Below, piece by piece: positions 25,785 through 33,873 of a stretch of DNA of 64,000 nucleotides (its first letter is position 1; every line of letters begins with the position of its first letter). Under the pieces are notes generated by a model that saw only the letters and a program-made list of their open reading frames with translations, did no database searches and was not told the DNA's origin. The position numbers were made by a program, and so were the translations under genes. Origin of the DNA: Armatimonadota bacterium (GTDB taxonomy: Bacteria; Armatimonadota; UBA5829; JAUSEB01); assembly GCA_030649165.1 (NCBI GenBank), contig JAUSGG010000096.1:16972-80971 (forward strand), written 5' to 3'.

Positions 25785-26300
25785 GTGAGTACCTGCCGGG
25801 CAACGTCATTCCGAGGAACGAGGAATCCGCTTTTTCCGGCCACTTTACAGAAGCAGATCCCGTTGTTTCGGGATTTGAGGGTTGGGTGTCATACACATGC
25901 TATAGCGGACAACTTCGGGTCCCAACCCGGAAATCCCGAAACGGGGGCGCTTCCTTAGGAGCGGAGCGCTGGCGGAGTCGAGAAAGCCGTTGTTTCGGGA
26001 TTTGAGGGTTGGGCGCCATACGCGTGCTATAGCGGACAACTTCGGTCCCAACCCGGAAATCCCGAAACGGGGCGCTTCCTTAGGAGCGGAGCGCTGGCGG
26101 AGTGCCGTTGTTTCGGGATTTGAGGGTTGGGCGCCATACGCGTGCTATAGCGGACAACTTCGGGTCCCAACCCGGAAATCCCGAAACGGGGCGCTTCCTT
26201 AGGAGCGGAGCGCTGGCGGAGTCGAGAAATCTGCTTTTCAGCGCGACGCAACCGGAGAAACCAGATTTCTCCACTTCGGTCGGAATGACATTCCCGCGAA
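25785..26300. repeat. Nested repeat array: three GTTTCGGGATTT hairpins inside an AATGACG repeat
   Basis: Three near-identical hairpins (25865-25942, 25992-26068, 26110-26187) are spaced 127 and 118 bp apart by a conserved spacer (GGCGCTTCCTTAGGAGCGGA, GCGCTGGCGGAGTCGAGAAA). The array is bounded on the left by the CGTCATTCCGAGGAACGAGG arm and on the right by the GAAATCTGCTTTT...GGAATGAC arm of the second repeat family. Compared with the unoccupied copy at 30498-30593, the hairpin units appear to have been inserted into that repeat and then amplified. Units are palindromic and few, unlike CRISPR. Confidence 0.85.
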
Positions 26301-26419
26301 ACTGACCTCATTCGACCCTCGACTCCCTATAGCAAACTCTCTGCTGCGCTGATATACTTGAGTTGTTTTGCTCAGCTTTCGCGATTCCCTCTCTATATAT
26401 ATCACAGGAGGACTGTAAC

Positions 26420-28393
26420 TTGGAACGATGTTTCGCGCTTGCCATTATCCTTGGCGTCGTCTGCTTGTGCTCTGTGCGAGCGGCGGCGGGCAGCGGACTG
26501 CTCGCCGTGCCGAAGGACTTCCCGAAGATCGAGCTGACGTTCGACGCGGGCGGTCAGGAGCTGAAGTGGGTTTGCGACCCTCAGAAGGAAAACCAAAGCA
26601 GCGTTGAACTTAACGGCTGCTCGCTGGGCGTCAAGATCGAGGAGAAAGGCATCCAGAGGATACTCCGCTTCAACCTGCAGGCTCCGACCGGCGAAAAGCT
26701 GTCGGTCAAGTCCTACACGGCAAAGGTCATACTGCCCACTGAAGGACTTCACGCCGTAATGGTCCCGAACACCAGGATACTCGCGCATACGCTTATTTAC
26801 TACCACGAACATCACAAGTGGCCGGAGAACGTTCCGCTGACTCGCTGTCTCGTCCCTGAGGACTTCGGAGAAGCGGCCTGTGCGAACAGCGAGGCGCCGT
26901 TTATCCTGCTCACCGACAACAAAGGCCGCAATGCGTTCGCCGTGGGGTGGGCGGTCGCCGACACGGCTTCGATGCTCAATGGGCAAGGCGAGGGGAACGA
27001 TTACGTCTTAACGCTTTCCAGGCAGAACGACACCCCTTTCACGGGGGAGGCGCTTGAAGACGCTTTGATCATCAGCTCCGCCGCCAAACCGTGGCAGGAT
27101 GTCGAGCTTGCCTACGCCAAAACATTCGACAAGTTCAACGGCAGAGCGGGCAGGCCCGCCGCGCCCGCCTGGACGTCCGAGCCGGTATTCTGCACTTGGT
27201 ACTGTTATCTGGATCATATAGACCAGGAGGGCGTGCTCAAGATCGCCCGGAAGTGCAAGGAACTCGGCTTCGGGACGATTTTGATCGACGCCGGTTGGGA
27301 CTGCAGGCCCGACGGCGGTTACGGCGATTTCGAAAACGGGATACTTGGTGATTTCGAGGCCCAAAAGGACCGGTTCCCCGATCTGCCGGGAGCAGTCAGG
27401 CAAATGCACGACATGGGCCTGAGGGTCGAGCTTTGGTCGGCGCCGTTCTGGCAGGGCAAGAAAAGCCGCGTGTATCAGGAGAAGACGAAGGATTGGCACG
27501 CGCGAACCGCTGAAGGAGAATCCCGCGACCTGTGCCCAAAATATCCGGGCACCCGGCAGTTCTTCAAGGAGCAATACCAGAGAGTTGCCCGAACTTATGG
27601 GATTGACGGAATGTGGTTCGACGGCGCTGATGGTGTGCCGCCGAGTTGCGCTTCCAGTCATCAGCATCTCGACCAGCCGATGGGCGACGCCTTCGTCGAC
27701 TGCCTGGCCGCCGCGCGGGAGGGGCTGCGCTCCGTTAATCCGGAAGCGATCACGGAGGTGCGCGTGCTCCACGGCAACCTCAACAGCAAGCGGGCGATTG
27801 ACATTGTGCAGCCGTCCGACGCGCCGGAAAGTTTCGAGATGCTCAGGTTGGCGGGGATTCACCTCCGCCCGTGGACATACGACATCGTCCTCAAAAACGA
27901 CCCGATGATCTGGGAAAAGGACGCCGACGCCGCCACCGTGGGCAAGTTCCTGGCCACAATGGTCTGCAACGGCGTGCCGGCCCTTTCGGTGGATTTCCTG
28001 ACGGCTTCGGAGGAGCAGTGCAAAATAACGAAAGCCTGGCTGGCGTTCTATAAGGAGCACAAGCGGACCCTGCTGAAGGGCGAGTTCAAGCTGTTCGGCG
28101 CGGATTATACCCACCCGGATATGATGCTCATCGGTGACAAGGAAGCCGTGGTCTACGTCCAGAACTCGAAAACCGATGAGGTCCTCCTGCCGAAGTCGAT
28201 TGAAAGGGTAACGCTTCTGAACTGCACGAACTCGGACAAGCTCAACCTCAAGATCGCAATGGCCAAGGGGAAATGCGTTGTGCAGCCTTACGGCCCTGAC
28301 TGGTCGCCCACGGGCGCGCCGGTATCCGTCGCCAACATCGGCGCGGGGACGGAGCTGTCCGTGCCGCGGGGTGGGGCGGTGGTCATAGAGTAA
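26420..28393 (+). CDS. Exported GH36-like alpha-galactosidase paralogue A
   Basis: 658 residues from TTG 26420, 8 bp after AGGAGG (26406-26411); the ATG at 26363 lacks a ribosome site. A signal peptide (CFALAIILGVVCLCSVRAAA) is followed by a beta-sandwich and a GH-D-type barrel: FGTILIDAGWDC, MGLRVELWSAPFWQGKKSRV, IDGMWFDGADGVPPS (nucleophile Asp) and DIVQPSDAPESFEMLRLAGI (likely acid/base Asp). A C-terminal beta domain ends the protein. A close paralogue follows 85 bp downstream, so both probably act on the same polymer or related oligosaccharides. Confidence 0.85.
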   Translation: MERCFALAIILGVVCLCSVRAAAGSGLLAVPKDFPKIELTFDAGGQELKWVCDPQKENQSSVELNGCSLGVKIEEKGIQRILRFNLQAPTGEKLSVKSYTAKVILPTEGLHAVMVPNTRILAHTLIYYHEHHKWPENVPLTRCLVPEDFGEAACANSEAPFILLTDNKGRNAFAVGWAVADTASMLNGQGEGNDYVLTLSRQNDTPFTGEALEDALIISSAAKPWQDVELAYAKTFDKFNGRAGRPAAPAWTSEPVFCTWYCYLDHIDQEGVLKIARKCKELGFGTILIDAGWDCRPDGGYGDFENGILGDFEAQKDRFPDLPGAVRQMHDMGLRVELWSAPFWQGKKSRVYQEKTKDWHARTAEGESRDLCPKYPGTRQFFKEQYQRVARTYGIDGMWFDGADGVPPSCASSHQHLDQPMGDAFVDCLAAAREGLRSVNPEAITEVRVLHGNLNSKRAIDIVQPSDAPESFEMLRLAGIHLRPWTYDIVLKNDPMIWEKDADAATVGKFLATMVCNGVPALSVDFLTASEEQCKITKAWLAFYKEHKRTLLKGEFKLFGADYTHPDMMLIGDKEAVVYVQNSKTDEVLLPKSIERVTLLNCTNSDKLNLKIAMAKGKCVVQPYGPDWSPTGAPVSVANIGAGTELSVPRGGAVVIE

Positions 28394-28478
28394 GGCCAGG
28401 TTAAACCGAAGGACAAAATGGACGGGGTGGACTGGGTGGACGGAATGGACCCACTTCTGACTAAATAAGGAGATCCAA

Positions 28479-30464
28479 TTGACGCGCGGATTTGCGCTTG
28501 TGACAGCGGCTCTTGTCGTAATGCTGATTTCAGCGGCGGGCGGGGCCGCCCCTTTGCGAATACCTTTCGAGGGTCTGCCTGCGACGGACCTTGTCTTTAC
28601 CGTCGGCGGCCAGGAACTGGACTGGAGATTTGAGTCGCGAGACCGGTCGTCGGCGCGGTATTCCAGCAAGCCGTGGCGCGATGGAGAATATACTCTCAAC
28701 CTGCGGCTGGAGCGGAACGGGATACAGAAGATAGTGCGGTTCGAACTGCGGCCACCGAAAGGGCGGAAGCTGTCGGTCGATTCCTACTCAGCCAAAATCA
28801 CGACTCCTCAGGCCGGTCTGCACTCCGTCATGGTGCCGAACATCGGACCGATCGGGCGGACGCTCGGCTATTACCACCAGCACAACAAGTGGCCGGAGAA
28901 CGTGCCGCTGTATCGCTGCCTGCTGCCTCAGGGATTCGAGGAGGACGCGCGCGCCAACTCGGACGCCCCGTTCATTCTGCTCTGCGACAACAAGGGCAAC
29001 AACGGGATATCGGCCGGCTGGGCGGTCGCGGAGCGAGCGACCACCTTGAGGGGGGCCGCCGGGGACGGCGATTACGTTCTCACGCTCTCGCGGCGGGAAG
29101 ATATTCCGCTCACCGGCGAGTCGCTTGAAGACGCGCTGATAATAAGCACGGCGCGAAAGTCGTGGCTTGACGTGGAGCGTCAATACGCGAAGACGTTCGA
29201 CCGCTTCAACGGCAGACGCCACGATCCGCTTCCGGAATGGACATCCGAGCCCGTTTTCTGCACCTGGTACTGCTATCTCCACAATATCGACCAGAAGCTC
29301 GTGCTGAACTCCGCGCGGAAATGCCGGGAGCTGGGCATCGGGACGTACCTGATCGACGCCGGATGGGACGCCAAGCCCGGGCAGTGGTGGGGCGACCTGG
29401 ACAACGGAATCCTTGGCGATTTCATCGTCGCGCCGGACCGGTTCCCCGATATGCCGGGCGCGGTCAAAGAGATGCACGATATGGGGCTGCGCGTCGAACT
29501 CTGGTCGGCGCCGTTCTGGCAGGCCAGGCAGAGCAAGATCTACCTGGAGAAAACGAAAGACTGGCACGTCTGGGAAGACAGCGAGACTTACAACCTGTGT
29601 CCCAAGTATCCCGGGACGCGCGGTCTGTTTAAGGAGCAGTTCGAGAAGCTCGCGCGGACGCTGAAGATCGACGGAATATGGATCGACGTTGCCGATTCCG
29701 TGCCGCACACGTGTAACGCGAAACACCAGCATCTCGATCAGCCGATGGGCAACGCGGTCGTTGATTGCCTGGCGGCGGTCCGCGACGCCCTTAGGTCGGT
29801 CAATACCCAGGCGATCACCGAAGCTCGAATCCTGCACGCAAATATCAACACAAAGCGGGCGCTGGACATCGTTCAGTGCGGGGATTCGCCGGAGAGTTTC
29901 GAGATGATACGGCTCGCGAACCTGCACATGAGGCCGTGGGCTTACGACGTGGTACTGAAGACCGATCCGACCATCTGGCCGAAGAACTCAGGGGCTTCGA
30001 CTGTCGGCAAGTACATGGCGACGATGGTCTGCAGCGGCGTGCCCGCCCTTTCCGTGGACTTCCTCACCGCAACAGACGAGCAGTGCGCAATAACCAAGGC
30101 GTGGCTGTCCTTCTATAGGGAGCACAGGAAGACGCTTCTCAAAGGCGAGTTCAAACTGTTCGGCGAGAACTACGCGATCCCGGACATGATGTTCATCGGC
30201 GACCGGGAAGCGATCGTGTATATGAAGAACACGAAGACTTCGGAAATCGTTGTGCCGAGGTGGGTTGATAAGGTGATATTGCTCAATTGCACGGATACGG
30301 ACAGGCTGGACCTGCGCATCTCCACGGGCGGGAGGGCGACGGTCCAATCGTATAGACCGGACTGGTCGCGGAGCGGGCCGTTCTCCAGGGTTGACGATAT
30401 AGGCTCGTCGCCGACGGCGATTTACGTTCCGCGGGGCGGGGCGGCGGTACTAGAAGTTTCGTAG
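28479..30464 (+). CDS. Exported GH36-like alpha-galactosidase paralogue B
   Basis: 661 residues from TTG 28479 with AAGGAG 5 bp upstream. A signal peptide (VTAALVVMLISAAGGAAP) precedes the same domain order as paralogue A. The matching motifs are GTYLIDAGWDAKPG, MGLRVELWSAPFWQARQSKI, IDGIWIDVADSVPHT and DIVQCGDSPESFEMIRLANL. Similarity is high along the whole length, so this is a tandem duplication followed by divergence. The active-site Asp residues remain in both. An AATGACG repeat begins soon after the stop. Confidence 0.85.
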   Translation: MTRGFALVTAALVVMLISAAGGAAPLRIPFEGLPATDLVFTVGGQELDWRFESRDRSSARYSSKPWRDGEYTLNLRLERNGIQKIVRFELRPPKGRKLSVDSYSAKITTPQAGLHSVMVPNIGPIGRTLGYYHQHNKWPENVPLYRCLLPQGFEEDARANSDAPFILLCDNKGNNGISAGWAVAERATTLRGAAGDGDYVLTLSRREDIPLTGESLEDALIISTARKSWLDVERQYAKTFDRFNGRRHDPLPEWTSEPVFCTWYCYLHNIDQKLVLNSARKCRELGIGTYLIDAGWDAKPGQWWGDLDNGILGDFIVAPDRFPDMPGAVKEMHDMGLRVELWSAPFWQARQSKIYLEKTKDWHVWEDSETYNLCPKYPGTRGLFKEQFEKLARTLKIDGIWIDVADSVPHTCNAKHQHLDQPMGNAVVDCLAAVRDALRSVNTQAITEARILHANINTKRALDIVQCGDSPESFEMIRLANLHMRPWAYDVVLKTDPTIWPKNSGASTVGKYMATMVCSGVPALSVDFLTATDEQCAITKAWLSFYREHRKTLLKGEFKLFGENYAIPDMMFIGDREAIVYMKNTKTSEIVVPRWVDKVILLNCTDTDRLDLRISTGGRATVQSYRPDWSRSGPFSRVDDIGSSPTAIYVPRGGAAVLEVS

Positions 30465-30497
30465 TAAGTTCAGTAATGGTGAGTACGTACCGGGCAA

Positions 30498-30593
30498 CGT
30501 CATTCCGAACGAAGTGAGGAATCTGCTTTTTCCGGGGTACTCCGCAGGAAAAGCAGATTTCTCGACTCCGCTGGCGCTCCGCTCGAAATGACG
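30498..30593. repeat. Complete AATGACG/AATCTGCTTTT inverted repeat
   Basis: The left arm CGTCATTCCGAACGAAGTGA, GGAATCTGCTTTTTCC pairs with the right arm GGAAAAGCAGATTTCTCGAC ... GAAATGACG, giving a long imperfect hairpin of about 96 bp. It is the reference copy without hairpin insertion; partial copies lie at 3010-3085, 20808-20865, 25785-25860 and 26220-26300. Confidence 0.8.
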
Positions 30594-30633
30594 CCCTCCC
30601 CAACTCTGAACTGTTATCGTTCGTAGGAACCCC

Positions 30634-30663
30634 TTTACGGGAATAACCATTATGGCTATAATG
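30634..30663 (+). promoter_or_regulatory. Toxin-antitoxin promoter with operator palindrome
   Basis: TTTACG (30634-30639), 17 bp, TATAAT (30657-30662). The inverted repeat CATTAT-GGCT-ATAATG (30648-30663) covers the -10 box, as expected for autorepression by a Phd-type antitoxin. Confidence 0.75.
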
Positions 30664-30699
30664 TCCATAAGGGTCGTTTTGTTATCGGGGAGGATCGAA

Positions 30700-30954
30700 G
30701 TGGTAACGGTGTCTTCTAAAGAAGCCAAGGAAAAGTTCGGGACATTGATGGACACCGCTCAAAGAGAGCCGGTGACCGTAACCAAGCATAACCGGCCGGC
30801 GGTGGTCGTCATATCGAGCGCGCGATACGCCGAGCTTGAGGCCCTCGAGGACGAGCTTTGGGCCGCAAAAGCGAAGGAAGCTGAGAAGGCGGGATATCTG
30901 AGCGTTGAAGAAAGCGAAGCAGTCATTCAAGGGATTCTGAATGCTGAGGCTTAG
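30700..30954 (+). CDS. Phd/YefM-family antitoxin
   Basis: 84 residues from GTG 30700, with GAGG 6 bp upstream; upstream in-frame ATGs fall on the promoter. The N-terminal DNA-binding fold reads VSSKEAKEKFGTLMDTAQRE, PVTVTKHNRPAVVVISSARY, typical of Phd/YefM. The C-terminal acidic helix (LEDELWAAKAKEAEKAGY) would wrap the toxin. The toxin gene overlaps its 3' end by 14 bp. The protein presumably represses its own promoter at the palindrome 30648-30663. Confidence 0.9.
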   Translation: MVTVSSKEAKEKFGTLMDTAQREPVTVTKHNRPAVVVISSARYAELEALEDELWAAKAKEAEKAGYLSVEESEAVIQGILNAEA

Positions 30955-31213
30955 ACTCTCTCGGACCGCGAACAGTTTTCTCACGACCAGACAACCGAAT
31001 CATCAGCGGCGGATAGCGGCCCGCATTCAGACTTTGCGCGCCGATCCGTCGCCCACCGACTCCATTGCTCTCAAAGGCGCGGGCCAGCCGTTCAAACGGG
31101 CCGACATCGGCGAATACCGGATCATCTACAGGGTTGAGGCTGACACGTTATTCGTTGCGGCCATCGGCAAGCGGAACGATGCTGAAGTGTACCGGAGGTT
31201 CAGGAAGAAATAG
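30941..31213 (+). CDS. RelE/ParE-superfamily toxin
   Basis: 90 residues from ATG 30941. It shows the RelE fold: RLSRTANSFLTTRQPNHQRR at the start, ALKGAGQPFKRADIGEYRII and YRVEADTLFVAAIGKRNDAE with a terminal VYRRF. Arg residues of the IGEYRIIYR strand and the C-terminal YRRF correspond to the catalytic or mRNA-contact surface of RelE-type ribonucleases. The toxin is translated by coupling to the antitoxin and both appear complete. Confidence 0.9.
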   Translation: MLRLRLSRTANSFLTTRQPNHQRRIAARIQTLRADPSPTDSIALKGAGQPFKRADIGEYRIIYRVEADTLFVAAIGKRNDAEVYRRFRKK

Positions 31214-31227
31214 CGCAACAGGTCTGA

Positions 31228-31917
31228 TCACCCGGCCAACAGATCTCGTATCTCGCCCAGAGACTCCGCGGTATAGTCGGCCAGGTCTTGCTCGTCCCTG
31301 GGTTCCTGCAGACTTCCCCAACCGCTCAGAACCCTGATCGTCTTCATGCCGAGCAGTTTGGCTGGTCTGATATCGTTGTCTATCCTGTCGCCGATCATCA
31401 AGGCCTTGGCGGGTGGGCATTTGGCCGCCTCCAAAGCGATCTCGAATATGCGGGGATCGGGCTTGGCAACCCCGACTTCCTCGGACGCGATTACGACGGA
31501 GAAGTACTGCCGTATTCCTCGCTGCTCCAGCCTCTCGACGACCCCGCGCGGCTGGTTCGCTATAACTCCCAGTTTGAACTTGCGGCTCAGGATTTCCAAG
31601 AGGTCGATTGCGCCGGGCATCAACTCCTCGAGGTCGGATCGCCAGGGGGTCCGTGAGATCACAAATCTCCTCCGCTCCCGGTTCAGGCCCAGCCGTTTCA
31701 GCCCCTCGTCGTACTGCTTAGTGACGTAGTCGCAAGCCGCGCTCTTGCAGGCTTCCTCCAACTGACGCAGAAACCGCGGCCTGCCGATTTCGGCCATGAG
31801 TCTGACGGCCTGCTCCAGCCTGTCCCGCAGGGCGATGCGCTCGTCGATCAGGGTTTCGCCGAGGTCCGTGAAGACCCATTCGATCTTTGAGAATGGCAGC
31901 TCGGCGCGATTTCCCAC
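31228..31917 (-). CDS. HAD-superfamily hydrolase with atypical motif I
   Basis: 229 residues from GTG 31917 with AGGAG upstream. HAD motifs are VFTDLGETLI (motif I), GVIANQP (motif II), GVAKPDPRIFEIAL (motif III Lys) and ALMIGDRIDNDIRPAKLLG (motif IV). Motif I reads D-L-G, so the usual second Asp acting as general acid is Gly. The same D-L-G form is seen in some HAD subfamilies and may lower or change phosphatase activity. The gene begins 12 bp past the esterase stop on the same strand. Confidence 0.85.
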   Translation of the reverse strand: MGNRAELPFSKIEWVFTDLGETLIDERIALRDRLEQAVRLMAEIGRPRFLRQLEEACKSAACDYVTKQYDEGLKRLGLNRERRRFVISRTPWRSDLEELMPGAIDLLEILSRKFKLGVIANQPRGVVERLEQRGIRQYFSVVIASEEVGVAKPDPRIFEIALEAAKCPPAKALMIGDRIDNDIRPAKLLGMKTIRVLSGWGSLQEPRDEQDLADYTAESLGEIRDLLAG

Positions 31918-31929
31918 AGTTCGCTGCTC

Positions 31930-32664
31930 CTACTTTCGCCGCTGGTCAAGAAGCCATTTCCAGAACTCAGGGTTGCCGTAGGTGGCGTCCCAGGAATAGT
32001 GGCCGACTCCGGGATAGAGGGTGAACTTCGGGTTGCCGCCGGCGGCCCTGACGGCATCGACCATTTCCTGAGATTTTGCGGGCGGCACAACGTTGTCCTT
32101 GTCTCCGTGGAACACCCACATAGGGATGTCCTTGAGCATATAGGCGGTGTACGGCTGGCCCGCTCCGCAGATTGGGGCAATGGCCGCAAATCTCTTCGGC
32201 TGTCTGGTCGCCAGCGCCCAAGCGCCGAATCCGCCCATGCTCACGCCGGTTAGATATATCCGCCTCTTGTCAACGCTGTATTTGGCCTCCACCTCGTCGA
32301 TCATAGCCGCGAGCACGTCAGTCTGCTCGGTCCACCAGGAATCCTCGGGGCACTGAGGCGAGACGAGTATGAACGGAAACTTCTTGCCGTCCGCCACCAT
32401 CCTGGGCGGCCCGAGCAGCTTCACTTTTTCGAGATCGTTCCCCCGCTCGCCCGCGCCGTGCAGAAAGACCAGCAGCGGCCAGTGTTTGTCTTTGATCTTG
32501 CCATAGTCCGGCGGCAGGTAAAGCAGGTAGCCGCCCTGCGCCGTCTTGGTTATGGTCTTGTTGAATGTACACTGCGTCTGCGTGTCGGTTGCGGGTTCGC
32601 CCATGGCCGCCGTCACAACCAATATGCCGCAAGCCGCGCCCAAGAGAATCTGAACTGTGTTCAC
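31930..32664 (-). CDS. Exported phospholipase/carboxylesterase-like alpha/beta hydrolase
   Basis: 244 residues from GTG 32664, with GGAGG 10 bp upstream; the TTG at 32682 overlaps the ribosome site. A signal peptide (TVQILLGAACGILVVTAAMG) precedes an alpha/beta-hydrolase fold: PLLVFLHGAGERG (oxyanion), IYLTGVSMGGFGAWALATRQ (nucleophile Ser), MWVFHGDKDNVVPPAKSQEM (Asp) and LYPGVGHYSWDATYG (His). It matches the small feruloyl-esterase or phospholipase-like group found beside polysaccharide enzymes. Confidence 0.88.
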   Translation of the reverse strand: MNTVQILLGAACGILVVTAAMGEPATDTQTQCTFNKTITKTAQGGYLLYLPPDYGKIKDKHWPLLVFLHGAGERGNDLEKVKLLGPPRMVADGKKFPFILVSPQCPEDSWWTEQTDVLAAMIDEVEAKYSVDKRRIYLTGVSMGGFGAWALATRQPKRFAAIAPICGAGQPYTAYMLKDIPMWVFHGDKDNVVPPAKSQEMVDAVRAAGGNPKFTLYPGVGHYSWDATYGNPEFWKWLLDQRRK

Positions 32665-32741
32665 TGTTTGGGAATCCTCCAAATGTCAGCCTTGTCAACC
32701 CTGGCCGGCCTGGAAGACTGTTCTGTGCGCCAGGCGACCCG

Positions 32742-33707
32742 TCAATGAGCGAGGTCGGCCGCGTAGATGGGCCCGCCTATCTCCTTGACGTAGCAGCGCT
32801 CCGCCGGCTGGACGGCTCTCTTCTCGGCGGCGCAGTCCACGTACTCCACGACCAGCCACCTCGGATTATCCATCACGCGCACCTGCACGTACCCCGGCTT
32901 GCTTCCGGGGGCGGGATAGGTGACCGAACCTGTGTTGATGCACAGTGGGCCCTCCCACTCGTGTCCCTTGGTATCGATCTTCTGCCAGAAATGAGTGGTC
33001 GCGGAAAGGACCAGATCGGCCTTATCGATGAGAACCTGTCGGTGATTGTTGGACAGGACCTCGATCCACGACCCGCTTATGCTGTGCGCTCCCACAACGA
33101 CTATGTCACGCGGTCCCTTCTTTATAGACTTCAAAGTGTCCACCATCCACTGGCGAGATTCCGCTCGAAAGGCTATAGCCGGATCGGGGGGCGAATCGGA
33201 GAAGTGCGGCATTACAATATGGACTGTGTACGATCTAACACGGACTTTGGCATAGTATTCGCAGCCATTGGGCCTTACGGTCACTCCGTCACGACTTCGC
33301 AGATCGACCGTATCCAGGATAGGCGCGCCGGCGCCCCAGTCATCCTGGCCCTTGCCGTAGTATTCGTTTTCGCCGTCGGCTACGCACGGATAGAAATGGC
33401 TGTGCCACCAGTTGTCCGACTTCAGAAGATCCAGGAAATCATTGCGGAAACCCTTCTTGACCAGATCACCCATCCCGATCACGAATTTGCAGTCAGCCTC
33501 CTTAATCCAGAGGGCCATGCGAGCGAACTCCTGTCTGCTGGCGGGTGAATCGCCCTTGTTGTCGCTCATGATGGAGAACGTGAAGGCTGCCGAGCGGTCC
33601 AGGAGTTTCACCTGGTCGATTGTCTCCGCGAACGCGCCTCCGCATAGTGACATAGCTATCAGGACAATGGAGGCAATGATGGCCGCGTTTCTGCGCAGAA
33701 TGCTCAT
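32742..33707 (-). CDS. Exported metallophosphoesterase-like protein
   Basis: 321 residues from ATG 33707 with AAAGGA upstream. Signal peptide: NAAIIASIVLIAMSLCGGAFA. Calcineurin-type metal motifs are partly visible: FSIMSDNKGDSPASR (first Asp), FVIGMGDLVKKG (GD), ADGENEYYGKGQ (in place of GNHE), VVGAHSISG and ATTHFWQ (late His). The GNH motif is altered to GENE, so activity is uncertain. The role is possibly phosphate-ester or nucleotide hydrolysis outside the cell. Confidence 0.75.
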   Translation of the reverse strand: MSILRRNAAIIASIVLIAMSLCGGAFAETIDQVKLLDRSAAFTFSIMSDNKGDSPASRQEFARMALWIKEADCKFVIGMGDLVKKGFRNDFLDLLKSDNWWHSHFYPCVADGENEYYGKGQDDWGAGAPILDTVDLRSRDGVTVRPNGCEYYAKVRVRSYTVHIVMPHFSDSPPDPAIAFRAESRQWMVDTLKSIKKGPRDIVVVGAHSISGSWIEVLSNNHRQVLIDKADLVLSATTHFWQKIDTKGHEWEGPLCINTGSVTYPAPGSKPGYVQVRVMDNPRWLVVEYVDCAAEKRAVQPAERCYVKEIGGPIYAADLAH

Positions 33708-33873
33708 TGTAGGTCCTTTCCGATAGTCGTAAATGACTAACGCCTTAGGAATTATACGTCGCATTCCAGGGACATCGGTTCTGCTCCCAGTGAATTGCCT
33801 CGGCCGGGCTGGTCAGGTCTATGTCCATGTTCGCGCCGGCCAATCTCCTGACTTCCGCGTTAGGTTCCACTTG

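Noticed and set aside
25865..26187. Possible CRISPR array
   Set aside because: There are only three units of 78 bp, each a large palindrome, and the spacers are identical to one another. There are no cas genes.
27008..28699. 563-codon open frame on the minus strand
   Set aside because: It is antisense to a clear GH36-like gene and has no ribosome site or domain.
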